64,000 bases of DNA. Origin: FEB-12 sp964503315 (lineage in GTDB: Bacteria; Zixibacteria; MSB-5A5; GN15; FEB-12). Each line of letters opens with the position of its first letter. Positions within the stretch are counted from its first letter, which is position 1. This document shows, piece after piece, positions 16,775-25,441 of this stretch. The notes below the pieces were generated by a model. That model searched no databases. It was not told the origin of the DNA and saw only the letters and a list, made by a program, of their open reading frames with translations. Position numbers and translations under genes: made by a program. The stretch spans positions 181,238-245,237 of the forward strand of contig CAZCZL010000004.1 of the NCBI GenBank assembly GCA_964503315.1, written 5' to 3'.

Positions 16775-17344
16775 CTACATACTGTCTATCTCATCGGTGT
16801 TATGGATAGTCCCGGAAACCTGATTGAGCACTTTGATGCGGGTCAGTTTCTGGTCTGCTTCCAGACCCCAGCCGGTCACCACATCCCCTTTGCGTGTCAC
16901 CTTGACAAAGGCATCCGTCTGGATCTTTTCGATATCCGGATTCCAGTGGAGGTAATCGGTTTCGAGCATGGACTTCTCTTCCGACACAACTACTACGTGT
17001 CCATAGACATGCAGATGGTTGGTGGTCTCTCTGATGAGCGCGGAATCACCATCCAGGACAGAATTGATATGCCCGAGCGAATCGAAGAACTCGGCGTGTA
17101 CCTTGTACCCCATCGTGGAGTCCTTGGCGTCGAACTTGATTATCCGATCGGCATTAATACGCGTGGTAACGCGCTCCCCTTCAAGCAGATCGATCGTCGC
17201 CCCGCGCATTTCGGTGTCGGGACGGGTCGAGTCAACCACAATATCGGTCTTGGTGGCGCTCTCATGATTGGAGCAGCCGCCAAGCGCCAGGGCCAAAAGG
17301 CCGGTCAGGATGATTTTTCGGTACATTCCCATATCAGTCTTCAT
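16775..17344 (-). CDS. lptC: LptC-family lipoprotein of LPS export
   Basis: 189 residues. It has a short N-terminus with the lipobox LGGC, then a beta-jellyroll-type sequence (VTTRINADRIIKFDAKD, LHVYGHVVVVSEEKSMLETDYLHW) characteristic of LptC/YrbK. E. coli LptC is a bitopic protein; a lipoprotein form is common in FCB bacteria. It bridges the inner-membrane Lpt transporter and periplasmic LptA. The genes usually following it (lptA, lptB) are not here. Start could also be 17332 or 17326. Confidence 0.83.
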   Translation of the reverse strand: MKTDMGMYRKIILTGLLALALGGCSNHESATKTDIVVDSTRPDTEMRGATIDLLEGERVTTRINADRIIKFDAKDSTMGYKVHAEFFDSLGHINSVLDGDSALIRETTNHLHVYGHVVVVSEEKSMLETDYLHWNPDIEKIQTDAFVKVTRKGDVVTGWGLEADQKLTRIKVLNQVSGTIHNTDEIDSM

Positions 17345-17380
17345 CTATCGGCAGACAACATGGGAATTATCATGGGGCTG

Positions 17381-18295
17381 TCAAGGCATCTTTTCCGGGC
17401 GGGTGTTCCAGCGGGTATGAATCCACATCCATTGGTCACGGTGGGCATCGATCAATTCCTCTAACGCCTTGGTACAGAGAGAAGTAGCTGTAATTGCGTC
17501 CTTCTCTACATCTCCCGTCCGCTCAAAAGTTATCTCCGGACGGATCACTACCTTATACCGGTCACCCGGCATTCTAAGGCAAGCCATCGGCACCAGCGCC
17601 GCTCCCGTCTTCACGGCGATGATACTCTGCCCGATGGGCGTATTTGCCTCTCTTCCGAAGAACGGCACAAACGCCGACCGTACACGCATCGAGTCGATAT
17701 CAATCAGTACACCGATTGCTCCCCCTTTGCGGAGCCACTCAATTATCCGCTTGGGGGAATCTGTTGTCGCGATATTCACCAGCCCCACCGATTGACGATT
17801 CTTCACCAGCAGGTCATTCAAACGGACATCATACATCTCGCGCCCGATCACGGCGATATCATAGCCCAGCGACCGAACAAAAGCGGCCAGCAACTCGAAG
17901 TTTCCGAGATGTCCGGTGACTCCGAACAACCCTTTCCCATTTCGATAGGCCGTATCGAAGTGCTCCAGCCCCTCAATCTCGACCAGGTGCCGTATCTCCG
18001 AGTGGAAATGTTTTTTGAAGCGCAGGACATCGACCAGGTTTCTCCCGCTATTAATGAAGAACTGCCGGCCGGTCTCTTCGCGTTCCCCATACGACAGTTT
18101 GTCGCCGTAGGCGATCTGCAGGTTGTCATGCACGCGTTGACGGTCCCGATCGATAAGTCGCCATGCAAGTTTTCCGAGCCAGCCGCCGATACCGAGGGAA
18201 ATTTTTCGTGGGAGGATATTCAGTATCCAGATAAGCAGTCGAGTCAGATAGTAAACGAGGGAGTTCTTGAATCTTTTCAGTACACGCGATGGCAT
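17381..18295 (-). CDS. lpxL: Lysophospholipid acyltransferase, LpxL/HtrB family
   Basis: 304 residues from ATG 18295; the frame continues upstream but the family begins at this point (SRVLKRFKNSLVYYL, then a membrane anchor). Catalytic HxxxxE is seen in TGHLGNFE, and a second conserved block is RKGGAIGVLIDID. In Gram-negatives this enzyme adds secondary acyl chains to Kdo-lipid A at the inner membrane. Its place between kds genes and lptC fits. Confidence 0.88.
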   Translation of the reverse strand: MPSRVLKRFKNSLVYYLTRLLIWILNILPRKISLGIGGWLGKLAWRLIDRDRQRVHDNLQIAYGDKLSYGEREETGRQFFINSGRNLVDVLRFKKHFHSEIRHLVEIEGLEHFDTAYRNGKGLFGVTGHLGNFELLAAFVRSLGYDIAVIGREMYDVRLNDLLVKNRQSVGLVNIATTDSPKRIIEWLRKGGAIGVLIDIDSMRVRSAFVPFFGREANTPIGQSIIAVKTGAALVPMACLRMPGDRYKVVIRPEITFERTGDVEKDAITATSLCTKALEELIDAHRDQWMWIHTRWNTRPEKMP

Positions 18296-18324
18296 CTGAG
18301 TGTCGCCAATGTTTCCAGGATTCT

Positions 18325-18954
18325 CTATTTCCGGTCGGCCAGCGCCAGCCGTGCCCCCAGCGCAATAAATACTGAACCAGTGAACCACTTCTGTACCTTC
18401 CAGAATGTAGGACGGTTCTCCAACCAACTTGACGCATGTCCCACTGCGAAGGCGACGACCAACAGCACCGTCACACCTGAGATATCAAACATGATCCCGA
18501 GAGTGGCCAGTTGAAGGCCGACCGATCCGCGTTCCGGATTCACAAACTGCGGCAAAAATGACAAGAAGAATAGCGCTACCTTTGGATTGAGTATGTTGGT
18601 CACTACCCCCTGCCAGAAGATTCTTCGTGTCGATTCGCGGGAATCACTCTTTCCCAGATGCAGTTGCTCCTTGTTACGGAATGTTTTGATCCCGAGATAG
18701 ATGAGATAGGCCGCTCCCAGATATTTTATCGCCATAAACGTCACCGCCGAATACGAAAGCACTGCCGATAACCCGAGCGTTGCCGCCACGATATGTACGA
18801 TCGTCCCGGCGCCTATCCCGAGCGCCGATGCTACCCCGGCCTGTTTCCCCTGACCCAGAGAACGTGTGGCGGTGTAGAGCATATCCGGTCCGGGAGTTAA
18901 GTTGAGCGCGAGTGTCGCCGCCATGAAAATAGCGAGTTGCGAAGGATCAAACAT
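18325..18954 (-). CDS. LysE/RhtB-family amino acid exporter
   Basis: 209 residues with six predicted membrane helices. The N-terminal NLTPGPDMLYTATRSLGQG is the family signature (TPGP-x-x-x). NILNPKVALFFLSFLPQFV is the conserved second-half block. It exports amino acids or related small molecules; the substrate cannot be inferred. It lies in line with kdsD (57-nt gap) and lpxL (29-nt gap), so it is probably co-transcribed with envelope genes despite no obvious functional tie. Confidence 0.9.
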   Translation of the reverse strand: MFDPSQLAIFMAATLALNLTPGPDMLYTATRSLGQGKQAGVASALGIGAGTIVHIVAATLGLSAVLSYSAVTFMAIKYLGAAYLIYLGIKTFRNKEQLHLGKSDSRESTRRIFWQGVVTNILNPKVALFFLSFLPQFVNPERGSVGLQLATLGIMFDISGVTVLLVVAFAVGHASSWLENRPTFWKVQKWFTGSVFIALGARLALADRK

Positions 18955-19011
18955 GCCGCTCTCCTGTTAAGGACAAAAGATCTGAAACGCCCGGGCTTTA
19001 TGTACTATGCG

Positions 19012-19983
19012 CTATACCAGTTTCGACTTGAGAATATCATGCAGATGGATCACCCCGACCAGCCGTCCATCCGGCGACACAGTCCCCAACTGCGTGATAG
19101 AGAACCGCTCCATCATCGCCAGCGCCGCATCCAGGATCGCCGACTCGGAGATGGATCTCGGATTGCGGTGCATGGCGTCATCGGCCGTCAGATTGAAAAA
19201 GTCCCTGCCGCGCTCCAGCAACCTCCGCAGGTCACCGTCGGTAAAAATGCCGGTGGGCCGGCCGTCAGCGTCGATTGTGAATACACAACCCAGCCGCTTT
19301 GAGGTCATCTCCAATAGCATTTCAGATATCTTGGCGTGCGGGTCGATTATCGGGAGTTCATCACCGGTATGATGTACCTCCGAAACCTGTTTCAGCAGAC
19401 GCCTGCCGATGAACCCGGCCGGATGATAACTGGCGAGCTCTTCCAACGAAAAATTGCGCGCCTTGACCAATGCCAGGGCGAGAGCATCCCCCATCACCAG
19501 AGCGGCGGTCGACGAAGACGTCGGCACCACATTATTCGGGCACGCTTCCATCTCGACTGAGCAGTCGAGTACGATGTCCGCCTTCTGTGCGAGTGGTGAG
19601 TTCGGCGTGCCGTTCAGGACGATGATCGGTACGCCGATGCGTTTTGCCGCCGCGATGATATACGCCAAATCATCGATCTGGCCGGATTTGGAGATAAGGA
19701 GCATTATATCATCGGAGCGCACCAACCCCAGATCACCGTGCACCGCTTCTGCGGGATGCAGGAAGAACGACGAAACTCCTGTCGAATTGAAAGTCGCGGT
19801 GATCTTGCGGCCGATCAGACCGGATTTCCCCATTCCCGCCACGATCACACGCCCCTTGCACTCCATGATCGCCTGGACCGCGGCATTGAATGAGCCGTTC
19901 AAACGATCCGCCATAGCGGCTACCGAGGCGGCTTCCTGACGGATCACCGATTGGGCATAGGCAACCAGGTCTTCAGGCTTCAT
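19012..19983 (-). CDS. kdsD: D-arabinose 5-phosphate isomerase
   Basis: 323 residues: SIS domain (about 1-210) plus two CBS domains (about 210-323). It converts ribulose 5-phosphate to arabinose 5-phosphate for Kdo. Visible blocks are GMGKSGLIGRK, HPAEAVHGDLG and SYHPAGFIGRRL. The substrate loop reads SKSGQID where SNSGET-like sequence is usual, a mild deviation. The start overlaps the kdsC stop by 4 nt. It belongs to the KpsF/GutQ/KdsD family; the context selects KdsD. Confidence 0.93.
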   Translation of the reverse strand: MKPEDLVAYAQSVIRQEAASVAAMADRLNGSFNAAVQAIMECKGRVIVAGMGKSGLIGRKITATFNSTGVSSFFLHPAEAVHGDLGLVRSDDIMLLISKSGQIDDLAYIIAAAKRIGVPIIVLNGTPNSPLAQKADIVLDCSVEMEACPNNVVPTSSSTAALVMGDALALALVKARNFSLEELASYHPAGFIGRRLLKQVSEVHHTGDELPIIDPHAKISEMLLEMTSKRLGCVFTIDADGRPTGIFTDGDLRRLLERGRDFFNLTADDAMHRNPRSISESAILDAALAMMERFSITQLGTVSPDGRLVGVIHLHDILKSKLV

Positions 19984-20516
19984 ATCACATAGTCGATCGG
20001 ATTCTTGCCGACCGCCTCGAAATAGATCTCGATCACTTCACGCACCGCGCCACTTCCCCCGGATTTTTCGGTGACGAATTCAACCACCTCAAGGTATTCC
20101 CGGGCGGAGTTTCTCACTCCTATCGGTAGCCCGACTCGTTGCGCCAATCCTATATCCAAAAGCTCATTTCCTACAAACGCGACTTCGTCAAAGGAGAGAT
20201 TCAACGCCTCCAGAAGTGGCTGGATCAACTCAACTTTGTTTTTCTTCCCCTGAAGCACATGCTTCAGGCCGAGATCCTTCATCCGTGTGTCGGTAGCCGG
20301 CGAGTATCTCCCTGACACGATGGCCAGCTCGAGGCCGCTTCGCATTGCCAACACCATGAAAAAGCCGTCGGAGATATTGAAGCGCTTCATCTCAAAGCCG
20401 TCCGGCCCGAAATAGATCGAATCATCGGTCAGCACACCGTCGACATCCAAAGCGAGAAGTTTGATCTTTCGAAATCGCTCGCGAAGTTGCTCGCGCGACA
20501 GTTGTATCTTCGCCAT
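19980..20516 (-). CDS. kdsC: Kdo-8-phosphate phosphatase (HAD family)
   Basis: 178 residues. Motif I is DVDGVLTD (D24, D26), motif II SGR (68-70), motif III lysine in GKKNKVE, and the C-terminal SGGSGAVREV tail is typical. The metal-binding motif IV is unusual: GNELLD (116-121) where KdsC normally has GDDLxD, so Asn and Glu replace two aspartates while D121 stays. It should dephosphorylate Kdo 8-phosphate between the KdsA and KdsB steps. It sits 1 nt after kdsA. Confidence 0.92.
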   Translation of the reverse strand: MAKIQLSREQLRERFRKIKLLALDVDGVLTDDSIYFGPDGFEMKRFNISDGFFMVLAMRSGLELAIVSGRYSPATDTRMKDLGLKHVLQGKKNKVELIQPLLEALNLSFDEVAFVGNELLDIGLAQRVGLPIGVRNSAREYLEVVEFVTEKSGGSGAVREVIEIYFEAVGKNPIDYVI

Positions 20517-20517
20517 C

Positions 20518-21315
20518 TTATTTCACCGCCTCGCGCACTCTCAGCACCTGCTCGATCATCCGCGGCATCGATTCCAACGGCAACTGCGTTGCTCGATCCG
20601 ACTTTGCCTCTGATGGATTGGTGTGGGTCTCAACAAACAGACCGTCTATGCCGACTGCCGCCGCGGCTCTCGCCAGGGGGATCGCAAACTCCGGCTGTCC
20701 GGACGATTCCTTCCCTGCGCCACCCGGCAGTTGCAGCGAATGAGTGGCGTCAAATACGATCGGCAGACCTGTCTTCTTCATTATCAGAAGAGACCGAAAA
20801 TCAACCACCAGATTGCGATATCCAAACGAGGCCCCGCGCTCGGTCAACATCACCTTCTTCGTCCCGGCCTTGCGCGCAATTTGTTCCATATCATCGGGGG
20901 CGAGAAACTGCCCCTTCTTAATATTTACCCACTTGCCGGTTGCCGCCGCCTTGACCACCAGTTCTGTCTGGCGGCACAAAAACGCCGGGATCTGGATGAT
21001 ATCCACCACTTGGGCGACCGCGGCAATTTCTGTTGTCTCGTGAATATCTGTCAGCACAGGGAGTCCGAAACTCGCTTTCACCTTGGCCAGGATCTCCAGC
21101 CCTTTCTCTAATCCCGGGCCGGTGTAGGAATCTCCTGACAGCCTGTTGGCTTTGACATAGGATGTCTTGAATACGTAGGGGAGATTGTATTTGGTGGCCA
21201 ACGAAGCTACCGACTCCGCCACCCGCATGCAGAGATCCAGAGACTCTGCCACACATGGCCCCGCGATAAGGAAGAACTCCCCCTGCTCAATTCGCCGCAT
21301 ACTGTCCAGCGTCAT
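20518..21315 (-). CDS. kdsA: 3-deoxy-D-manno-octulosonate 8-phosphate synthase
   Basis: 265 residues. It condenses phosphoenolpyruvate with arabinose 5-phosphate in Kdo synthesis. Signatures are LIAGPCVAES, YVFKTSYVKANR, GPGLEKGLEIL, KKGQFLAP and VFDATHSLQLPGG. Cys21 in AGPC marks the metal-dependent class (as in Aquifex); the E. coli metal-free class has Asn there. It is the first gene of the run kdsA-kdsC-kdsD-LysE-lpxL-lptC. Confidence 0.96.
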   Translation of the reverse strand: MTLDSMRRIEQGEFFLIAGPCVAESLDLCMRVAESVASLATKYNLPYVFKTSYVKANRLSGDSYTGPGLEKGLEILAKVKASFGLPVLTDIHETTEIAAVAQVVDIIQIPAFLCRQTELVVKAAATGKWVNIKKGQFLAPDDMEQIARKAGTKKVMLTERGASFGYRNLVVDFRSLLIMKKTGLPIVFDATHSLQLPGGAGKESSGQPEFAIPLARAAAAVGIDGLFVETHTNPSEAKSDRATQLPLESMPRMIEQVLRVREAVK

Positions 21316-21370
21316 AGCGGGGAATATATATCCCCCGCCAGAAAAGGGAAGCTAATATCTGGCAGTCAGT

Positions 21371-21769
21371 TCACTCGGACTGAAGCTTCAGTTTCCAGAC
21401 CACCGTATCCCCGGCCCGTGTGAACATCTTGTCTGCCGCTATCTTAGGAACGGTGTCATTGACCGAATAGACCCAAAACCCGACCGACCCACCCCGGACG
21501 GAATCGATACCGGTGACAAAAGTCCCCATGGAGGTTTCCCGCGCTTCGACGTAATGGGACATCTGCAGCAACTGATAGACGGTCACTGAATCCTGGCCTA
21601 TCAGCGTAATTGTGACACTGTCTCGGCCGGAATTCTCCGCGTCGTTACTAGTCGAGGCGGCTTCGGCCGGTGACTTCGACGCGTCCTCTTCCTTCGTTCC
21701 GCACCCCTGAATAATCAGCCCGATCGATAGTACTATGGTCAGACCGACCACGAAAAAACGAGTTGTCAT
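21371..21769 (-). CDS. DUF4430-like lipoprotein
   Basis: 132 residues from ATG 21769 (GAGGTGATGG upstream). The lipobox IIQGC gives a lipidated Cys, then an acidic Ser/Ala linker. The C-terminal domain has the pattern GFWVYSVNDT ... GDTVVWKL, matching DUF4430 (a transcobalamin-C-like beta domain found on secreted proteins). Surface-exposed or periplasmic. It lies about 55 nt upstream of kdsA on the same strand and could be co-transcribed. Confidence 0.75.
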   Translation of the reverse strand: MTTRFFVVGLTIVLSIGLIIQGCGTKEEDASKSPAEAASTSNDAENSGRDSVTITLIGQDSVTVYQLLQMSHYVEARETSMGTFVTGIDSVRGGSVGFWVYSVNDTVPKIAADKMFTRAGDTVVWKLKLQSE

Positions 21770-21914
21770 GCCATCACCTCTTTTGCTTGAGTGCTCCAAG
21801 GTGAGTGGCAATGACGACCAAATCAAGTTTGATTTTGACAGCCGATTTTTGGTTGCCCCCGCTGATGCGAGCGGGATATATTGACAAACACATCAGTTTT
21901 CACGAGGAGTGACA

Positions 21915-22787
21915 ATGGAGTTTGGGTCTATCCTGCAGCGGTCCTGGGATATCGCCTGGAAGTACAAGTCCCTGTGGATCTTCGGCCTGTTCATCGAAAG
22001 CATCGGGAGCCTCAACGGCCTTATCAGTAAAGATGACTACGAGACTGTCCGGGAGTTGACCAATAGTCCCGCATTCCTCACGCTCCTGATGATCTCGCTG
22101 GTGGTCGGACTCATCTTTTTCGTCATGCACTTCATTTCGTCGGCGGCACATATCGATGCCATCAATAAGCTGACCCGTGGCGGCTTTTATACTTTCGGAG
22201 ATTCTTTCTCGGCAGGAGTCGACAACTTCTTTCGTTTTCTCGGGCTTTGGCTGCTCCTGGTCGGCGCCGTCATCGCGCTTGTCATTGTCCTTGCCATCCC
22301 CGGCGTGCTTCTGTTCGTCATCCATTGGGTGCTCGGAGTGTTGGGACTGATCGTCCTTGTCCCGCTCCTGATCGCGGGGATCGTCACCATCATAATGCTC
22401 TACTGGCTGGCGCAGCGCGCAATGGTGGTGCGTGGCAGTGGCATCAGCGACGCACTCGATGAATCTTACTTTCTGTTTCGCACGTACCTGGGCACCTGTA
22501 TCAAGTTCGCCTTGCTGCTCATTATCATCGCCATCGCCATCAGCATGGTGATAGTTGTGATATTCGCCATTGTCGCCGCTCCGTTTATCGCCATGGCGGT
22601 AGCCACCGAAGGCGGATTGATACCGGCGCTGTTGATCGGCATACCGATAGGACTGGTCCTCCTGTTGGTACTGGACGGCTTCTATGGTTCATTTTTCCAT
22701 TCTGCCGTGACGCTCTTCTATTTCCGGTTACTGGATATTCCGCTCGAACAGCCCATATCGGCGCCGCCGGCGCCCACTATGGGTTAG
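21915..22787 (+). CDS. Polytopic membrane protein of unknown function
   Basis: 290 residues from ATG 21915 with GAGGAG 5 nt upstream. About six hydrophobic helices fall near residues 17-35, 53-75, 105-135, 138-162, 190-222 and 230-258. The N-terminus ILQRSWDIAWKYKSLWIFGLF is typical of a family seen in FCB and Chloroflexi genomes as 'glycerophosphoryl diester phosphodiesterase membrane domain'-like. No catalytic motif. Function unknown. Confidence 0.75.
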   Translation: MEFGSILQRSWDIAWKYKSLWIFGLFIESIGSLNGLISKDDYETVRELTNSPAFLTLLMISLVVGLIFFVMHFISSAAHIDAINKLTRGGFYTFGDSFSAGVDNFFRFLGLWLLLVGAVIALVIVLAIPGVLLFVIHWVLGVLGLIVLVPLLIAGIVTIIMLYWLAQRAMVVRGSGISDALDESYFLFRTYLGTCIKFALLLIIIAIAISMVIVVIFAIVAAPFIAMAVATEGGLIPALLIGIPIGLVLLLVLDGFYGSFFHSAVTLFYFRLLDIPLEQPISAPPAPTMG

Positions 22788-22833
22788 CAGAGTTTTGCTT
22801 GCACGACGGAGTTCGGGAGTGTACTATCGCAGC

Positions 22834-23886
22834 ATGTTACGGATAGTCTTGATCTTCGCGTTTTGCCTGGCCGGTTCCCTGTCTGCCCAGCCGGATTCAT
22901 ACCTGCAATCGCGGCCATCTGTTCTGTTTGACAAAGGGAATGCCGAACTGCAGACCAGTCTCTACCCTTCTTATTATTCAACTTTTGCGGCAATCGATGA
23001 CCAGCGCTGGGTGCAGACTCATACGGCGGACCTCGACACCTTTTGGCTTAAGAGCGGGGATTCAATTCTCTGGATACTGTCCGAACTTGCCGGGATTCCG
23101 TGGGAGAGACAGACTATTCAGATCACGGTTCTTCGCTACTATCCGACCATTGGATGCGCCGACCCGCTGATCCTCCCGGTCGGGGGCATTCGCATTGGTG
23201 CGCTGACTGAGGCTGTCCCGACCGGAGCTCCGACGCAAGTCAATCTCATCTTCCAGCTCGCCAAACGGCTGCTGCAGGAAGGTGAGAACACACGAGCGGA
23301 TCTCACGTCATCACTACGCAACCATCCGCTCGCCCAGCCCGGTCCATACTACCGCGACCTGCTCGCTTTCCACCTCGCCTATTCAACGGCCCGCATAGTT
23401 TTGGAACCGGATTCCGCGGTCGCCGCTTATCAGTCGCCGTTCTGGAGAGATGGTTTCCCCGGCCGCGAGGTCTACGAGCAATATCTCCAGTCAAACTGGA
23501 TCCTGACGCCTGAGAAACCACTCTTGGTCTGGCTCAACAAAGAGCCAGATGATTCCCGTCTGGTCAATGCCGTCAGCCCCCTGGCCAATCAGATCGCTGT
23601 GCAGGAACGACGGGAGACTATTGAAGGTCTGCCGCAAAAAGGGCAACTGGGATTCTCAGTGAGAATAAGTGACAATAATCAGTTGGTGATTGACAAAATA
23701 GACCCGGCGCGCCTCGCCTACAAGGCGGGGCTTCGATCAGGTGATATCATCACTCGCGCCGGTGGAACACGGCCGCGCACACACAAAGAATTGATGGAGC
23801 TTCTCTTTGATGGTCTCGAACGCGGCTCTATCGCCGTGCAGATATCCCGCGCCGGTAAAGCAGAGACTGTGATCGTCCGGAAGTAA
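22834..23886 (+). CDS. Exported PDZ-domain protein
   Basis: 350 residues from ATG 22834 (GTG 22819 is an alternative). The signal peptide ends CLAGSLSA-Q. A roughly 240-residue N-terminal domain resembles gluzincin-type folds in secondary structure but lacks HExxH. Residues about 265-350 form a PDZ domain (KGQLGFSVRI, KAGLRSGDIITRAGG). Such PDZ ends bind exposed C-termini or help aspartyl/zinc proteases, but no protease motif is visible. Periplasmic or outer-membrane-side. Confidence 0.75.
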   Translation: MLRIVLIFAFCLAGSLSAQPDSYLQSRPSVLFDKGNAELQTSLYPSYYSTFAAIDDQRWVQTHTADLDTFWLKSGDSILWILSELAGIPWERQTIQITVLRYYPTIGCADPLILPVGGIRIGALTEAVPTGAPTQVNLIFQLAKRLLQEGENTRADLTSSLRNHPLAQPGPYYRDLLAFHLAYSTARIVLEPDSAVAAYQSPFWRDGFPGREVYEQYLQSNWILTPEKPLLVWLNKEPDDSRLVNAVSPLANQIAVQERRETIEGLPQKGQLGFSVRISDNNQLVIDKIDPARLAYKAGLRSGDIITRAGGTRPRTHKELMELLFDGLERGSIAVQISRAGKAETVIVRK

Positions 23887-23889
23887 GAA

Positions 23890-24948
23890 CTACATCCACC
23901 GTTTGACGAACTTCAGAATTCCCTGATCCCAACCGACCCGGTGGGTCACCCCTGCTTTCGCATACTTAAGTTCATCCTTGTGCTCGAGGTACCACTTGTG
24001 GGAACCGATCAGCGCGTCCTGATTTGAGTACTTCGATTTCCAGCCAAGCTTTGTCTCGATCTTCTCCGTCGACACAAACGAGTCTTTGTCCGCTGTCCCA
24101 TACACCCACTTGTAGAGCGGCGATATCTTCATAAACTCAAAGACCGCCAGCGCCCCCTTGACCAGAGGTGCCGGAGTCGGCAGGACACGCGCGCCATTCC
24201 CTGCGAAATCGCACAACGCGCCAACATCCTGCTTTACCTTCTCAAATCGCTGGGCGCCAACATTGAAAATATCATTCGCCACATCAGGTGGCGCCGAACC
24301 GGCCAGGAATATGGCCTCTATCAGGTCGGTGACCTCAAGCAGTTGGTAGAGATTGTCTCCCTTTCCGATGATCGGGATCCGTTTTCCGGAATCGACCCAA
24401 TCATACAGTATCTGGAAGACGCCGAGTCGCGCGGTGCCTATGAAGGTTTTTGGGCGGATAACTGGAACACACATTCCGGCAGCGCGGAACTCCGCGCAGA
24501 CCTCTTCGCCCGCTATCTTGGACTCTCCGTATGCGCCTACTCCTTCTACCGGATCGGTCTCGACCAGCGGATGTTTCTCCGGAACGCCGTAGACCGCAGT
24601 CGAACTTATGAAGATGACGCGCTCAACCCCGCACTTCTGTGCCTGGGTAAGCGTATTGCGGACCCCAGCGATATTAGTCGACATGATCTCTTCGCGCGGC
24701 CAAAGCGGTAACGCGGCGGCACAGTGCACGATGGTATCGATCTTGTTGTGATGGATCAGGCGATACATCGCGTCCGCGTCGCGGACATCAACATTCACCA
24801 GCAAGGCGTCTTTGGGATACTCATCCGCAAAAAACGGCGCGATATCGTTGCAGGCGAGGAAAGCGATTTCGCGGCGTGGAAGATTCTGCGCCAGATGATA
24901 CCCCAGAAAACCTGCTCCCCCGGTCACCAATACTCGTTTATTCTTCAT
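23890..24948 (-). CDS. NAD-dependent sugar epimerase/dehydratase (extended SDR)
   Basis: 352 residues from ATG 24948. It has Rossmann GGAGFLGYH near the N-terminus, catalytic YGESK (YxxxK), and SSTAVYG. The family includes UDP-glucose 4-epimerase and the 3-beta-hydroxysteroid dehydrogenase-like group. Substrate is uncertain; the closest feel is the NAD(P)-dependent nucleotide-sugar group. It abuts the convergent PDZ gene and is not in an obvious sugar cluster. Confidence 0.87.
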   Translation of the reverse strand: MKNKRVLVTGGAGFLGYHLAQNLPRREIAFLACNDIAPFFADEYPKDALLVNVDVRDADAMYRLIHHNKIDTIVHCAAALPLWPREEIMSTNIAGVRNTLTQAQKCGVERVIFISSTAVYGVPEKHPLVETDPVEGVGAYGESKIAGEEVCAEFRAAGMCVPVIRPKTFIGTARLGVFQILYDWVDSGKRIPIIGKGDNLYQLLEVTDLIEAIFLAGSAPPDVANDIFNVGAQRFEKVKQDVGALCDFAGNGARVLPTPAPLVKGALAVFEFMKISPLYKWVYGTADKDSFVSTEKIETKLGWKSKYSNQDALIGSHKWYLEHKDELKYAKAGVTHRVGWDQGILKFVKRWM

Positions 24949-25065
24949 AGGACAATAAGATACGCAAATTTCAGAAATCGACAAGGCACAATCCCAATTG
25001 ACCGTACCATTGTGTCCCGCTATGTTTCAGCGACAATATATCCACCCTGGAGCGGAGAAATACCG

Positions 25066-25422
25066 ATGCCACAGCCGATCGTTTACGTTGAGATGGGGGC
25101 CGCCGACGTCCCTCGTGCCGCAGCCTTTTACACAACTGTTTTTGGGTGGGAATTCACCGACCCGAATCAGATAAGCTATTCGACCTTTTCTTCTGGACCG
25201 AACGGGATCGGCGGCGGCATTTTCAGAACCGACAAATCGCGGATAAATGCTACCAGCGTGCTTTACATCTTTGTTGAAGATATTGAGGCCTCGTGCGCCA
25301 AGGTGGTTTCCGCGGGAGGCGAGGTCGTCGTCCCGAAATCAGTCATCCCCGACACCGGCTATTATGCCCACTTCAAGGATCCATCCGGCAATCTGATGGG
25401 GTTATTTACTCCGGGATTGTAA
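25066..25422 (+). CDS. Glyoxalase/VOC-superfamily protein
   Basis: 118 residues from ATG 25066, with GGAG about 9 nt upstream. Paired beta-alpha-beta-beta-beta units are visible (VYVEMGAADVPRAAAFYTTVFGWEF and YIFVEDIEASCAKVVSAGG), ending HFKDPSGNLMGLF. This is the CFP-30 / lyase-like VOC subgroup, often of unknown substrate. Typical metal ligands (H/E) are only partly present. It is cytoplasmic and monocistronic, convergent with the AI-2E-type transporter. Confidence 0.85.
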   Translation: MPQPIVYVEMGAADVPRAAAFYTTVFGWEFTDPNQISYSTFSSGPNGIGGGIFRTDKSRINATSVLYIFVEDIEASCAKVVSAGGEVVVPKSVIPDTGYYAHFKDPSGNLMGLFTPGL

Positions 25423-25441
25423 GAGCGTGCTGGTTGCGAGA

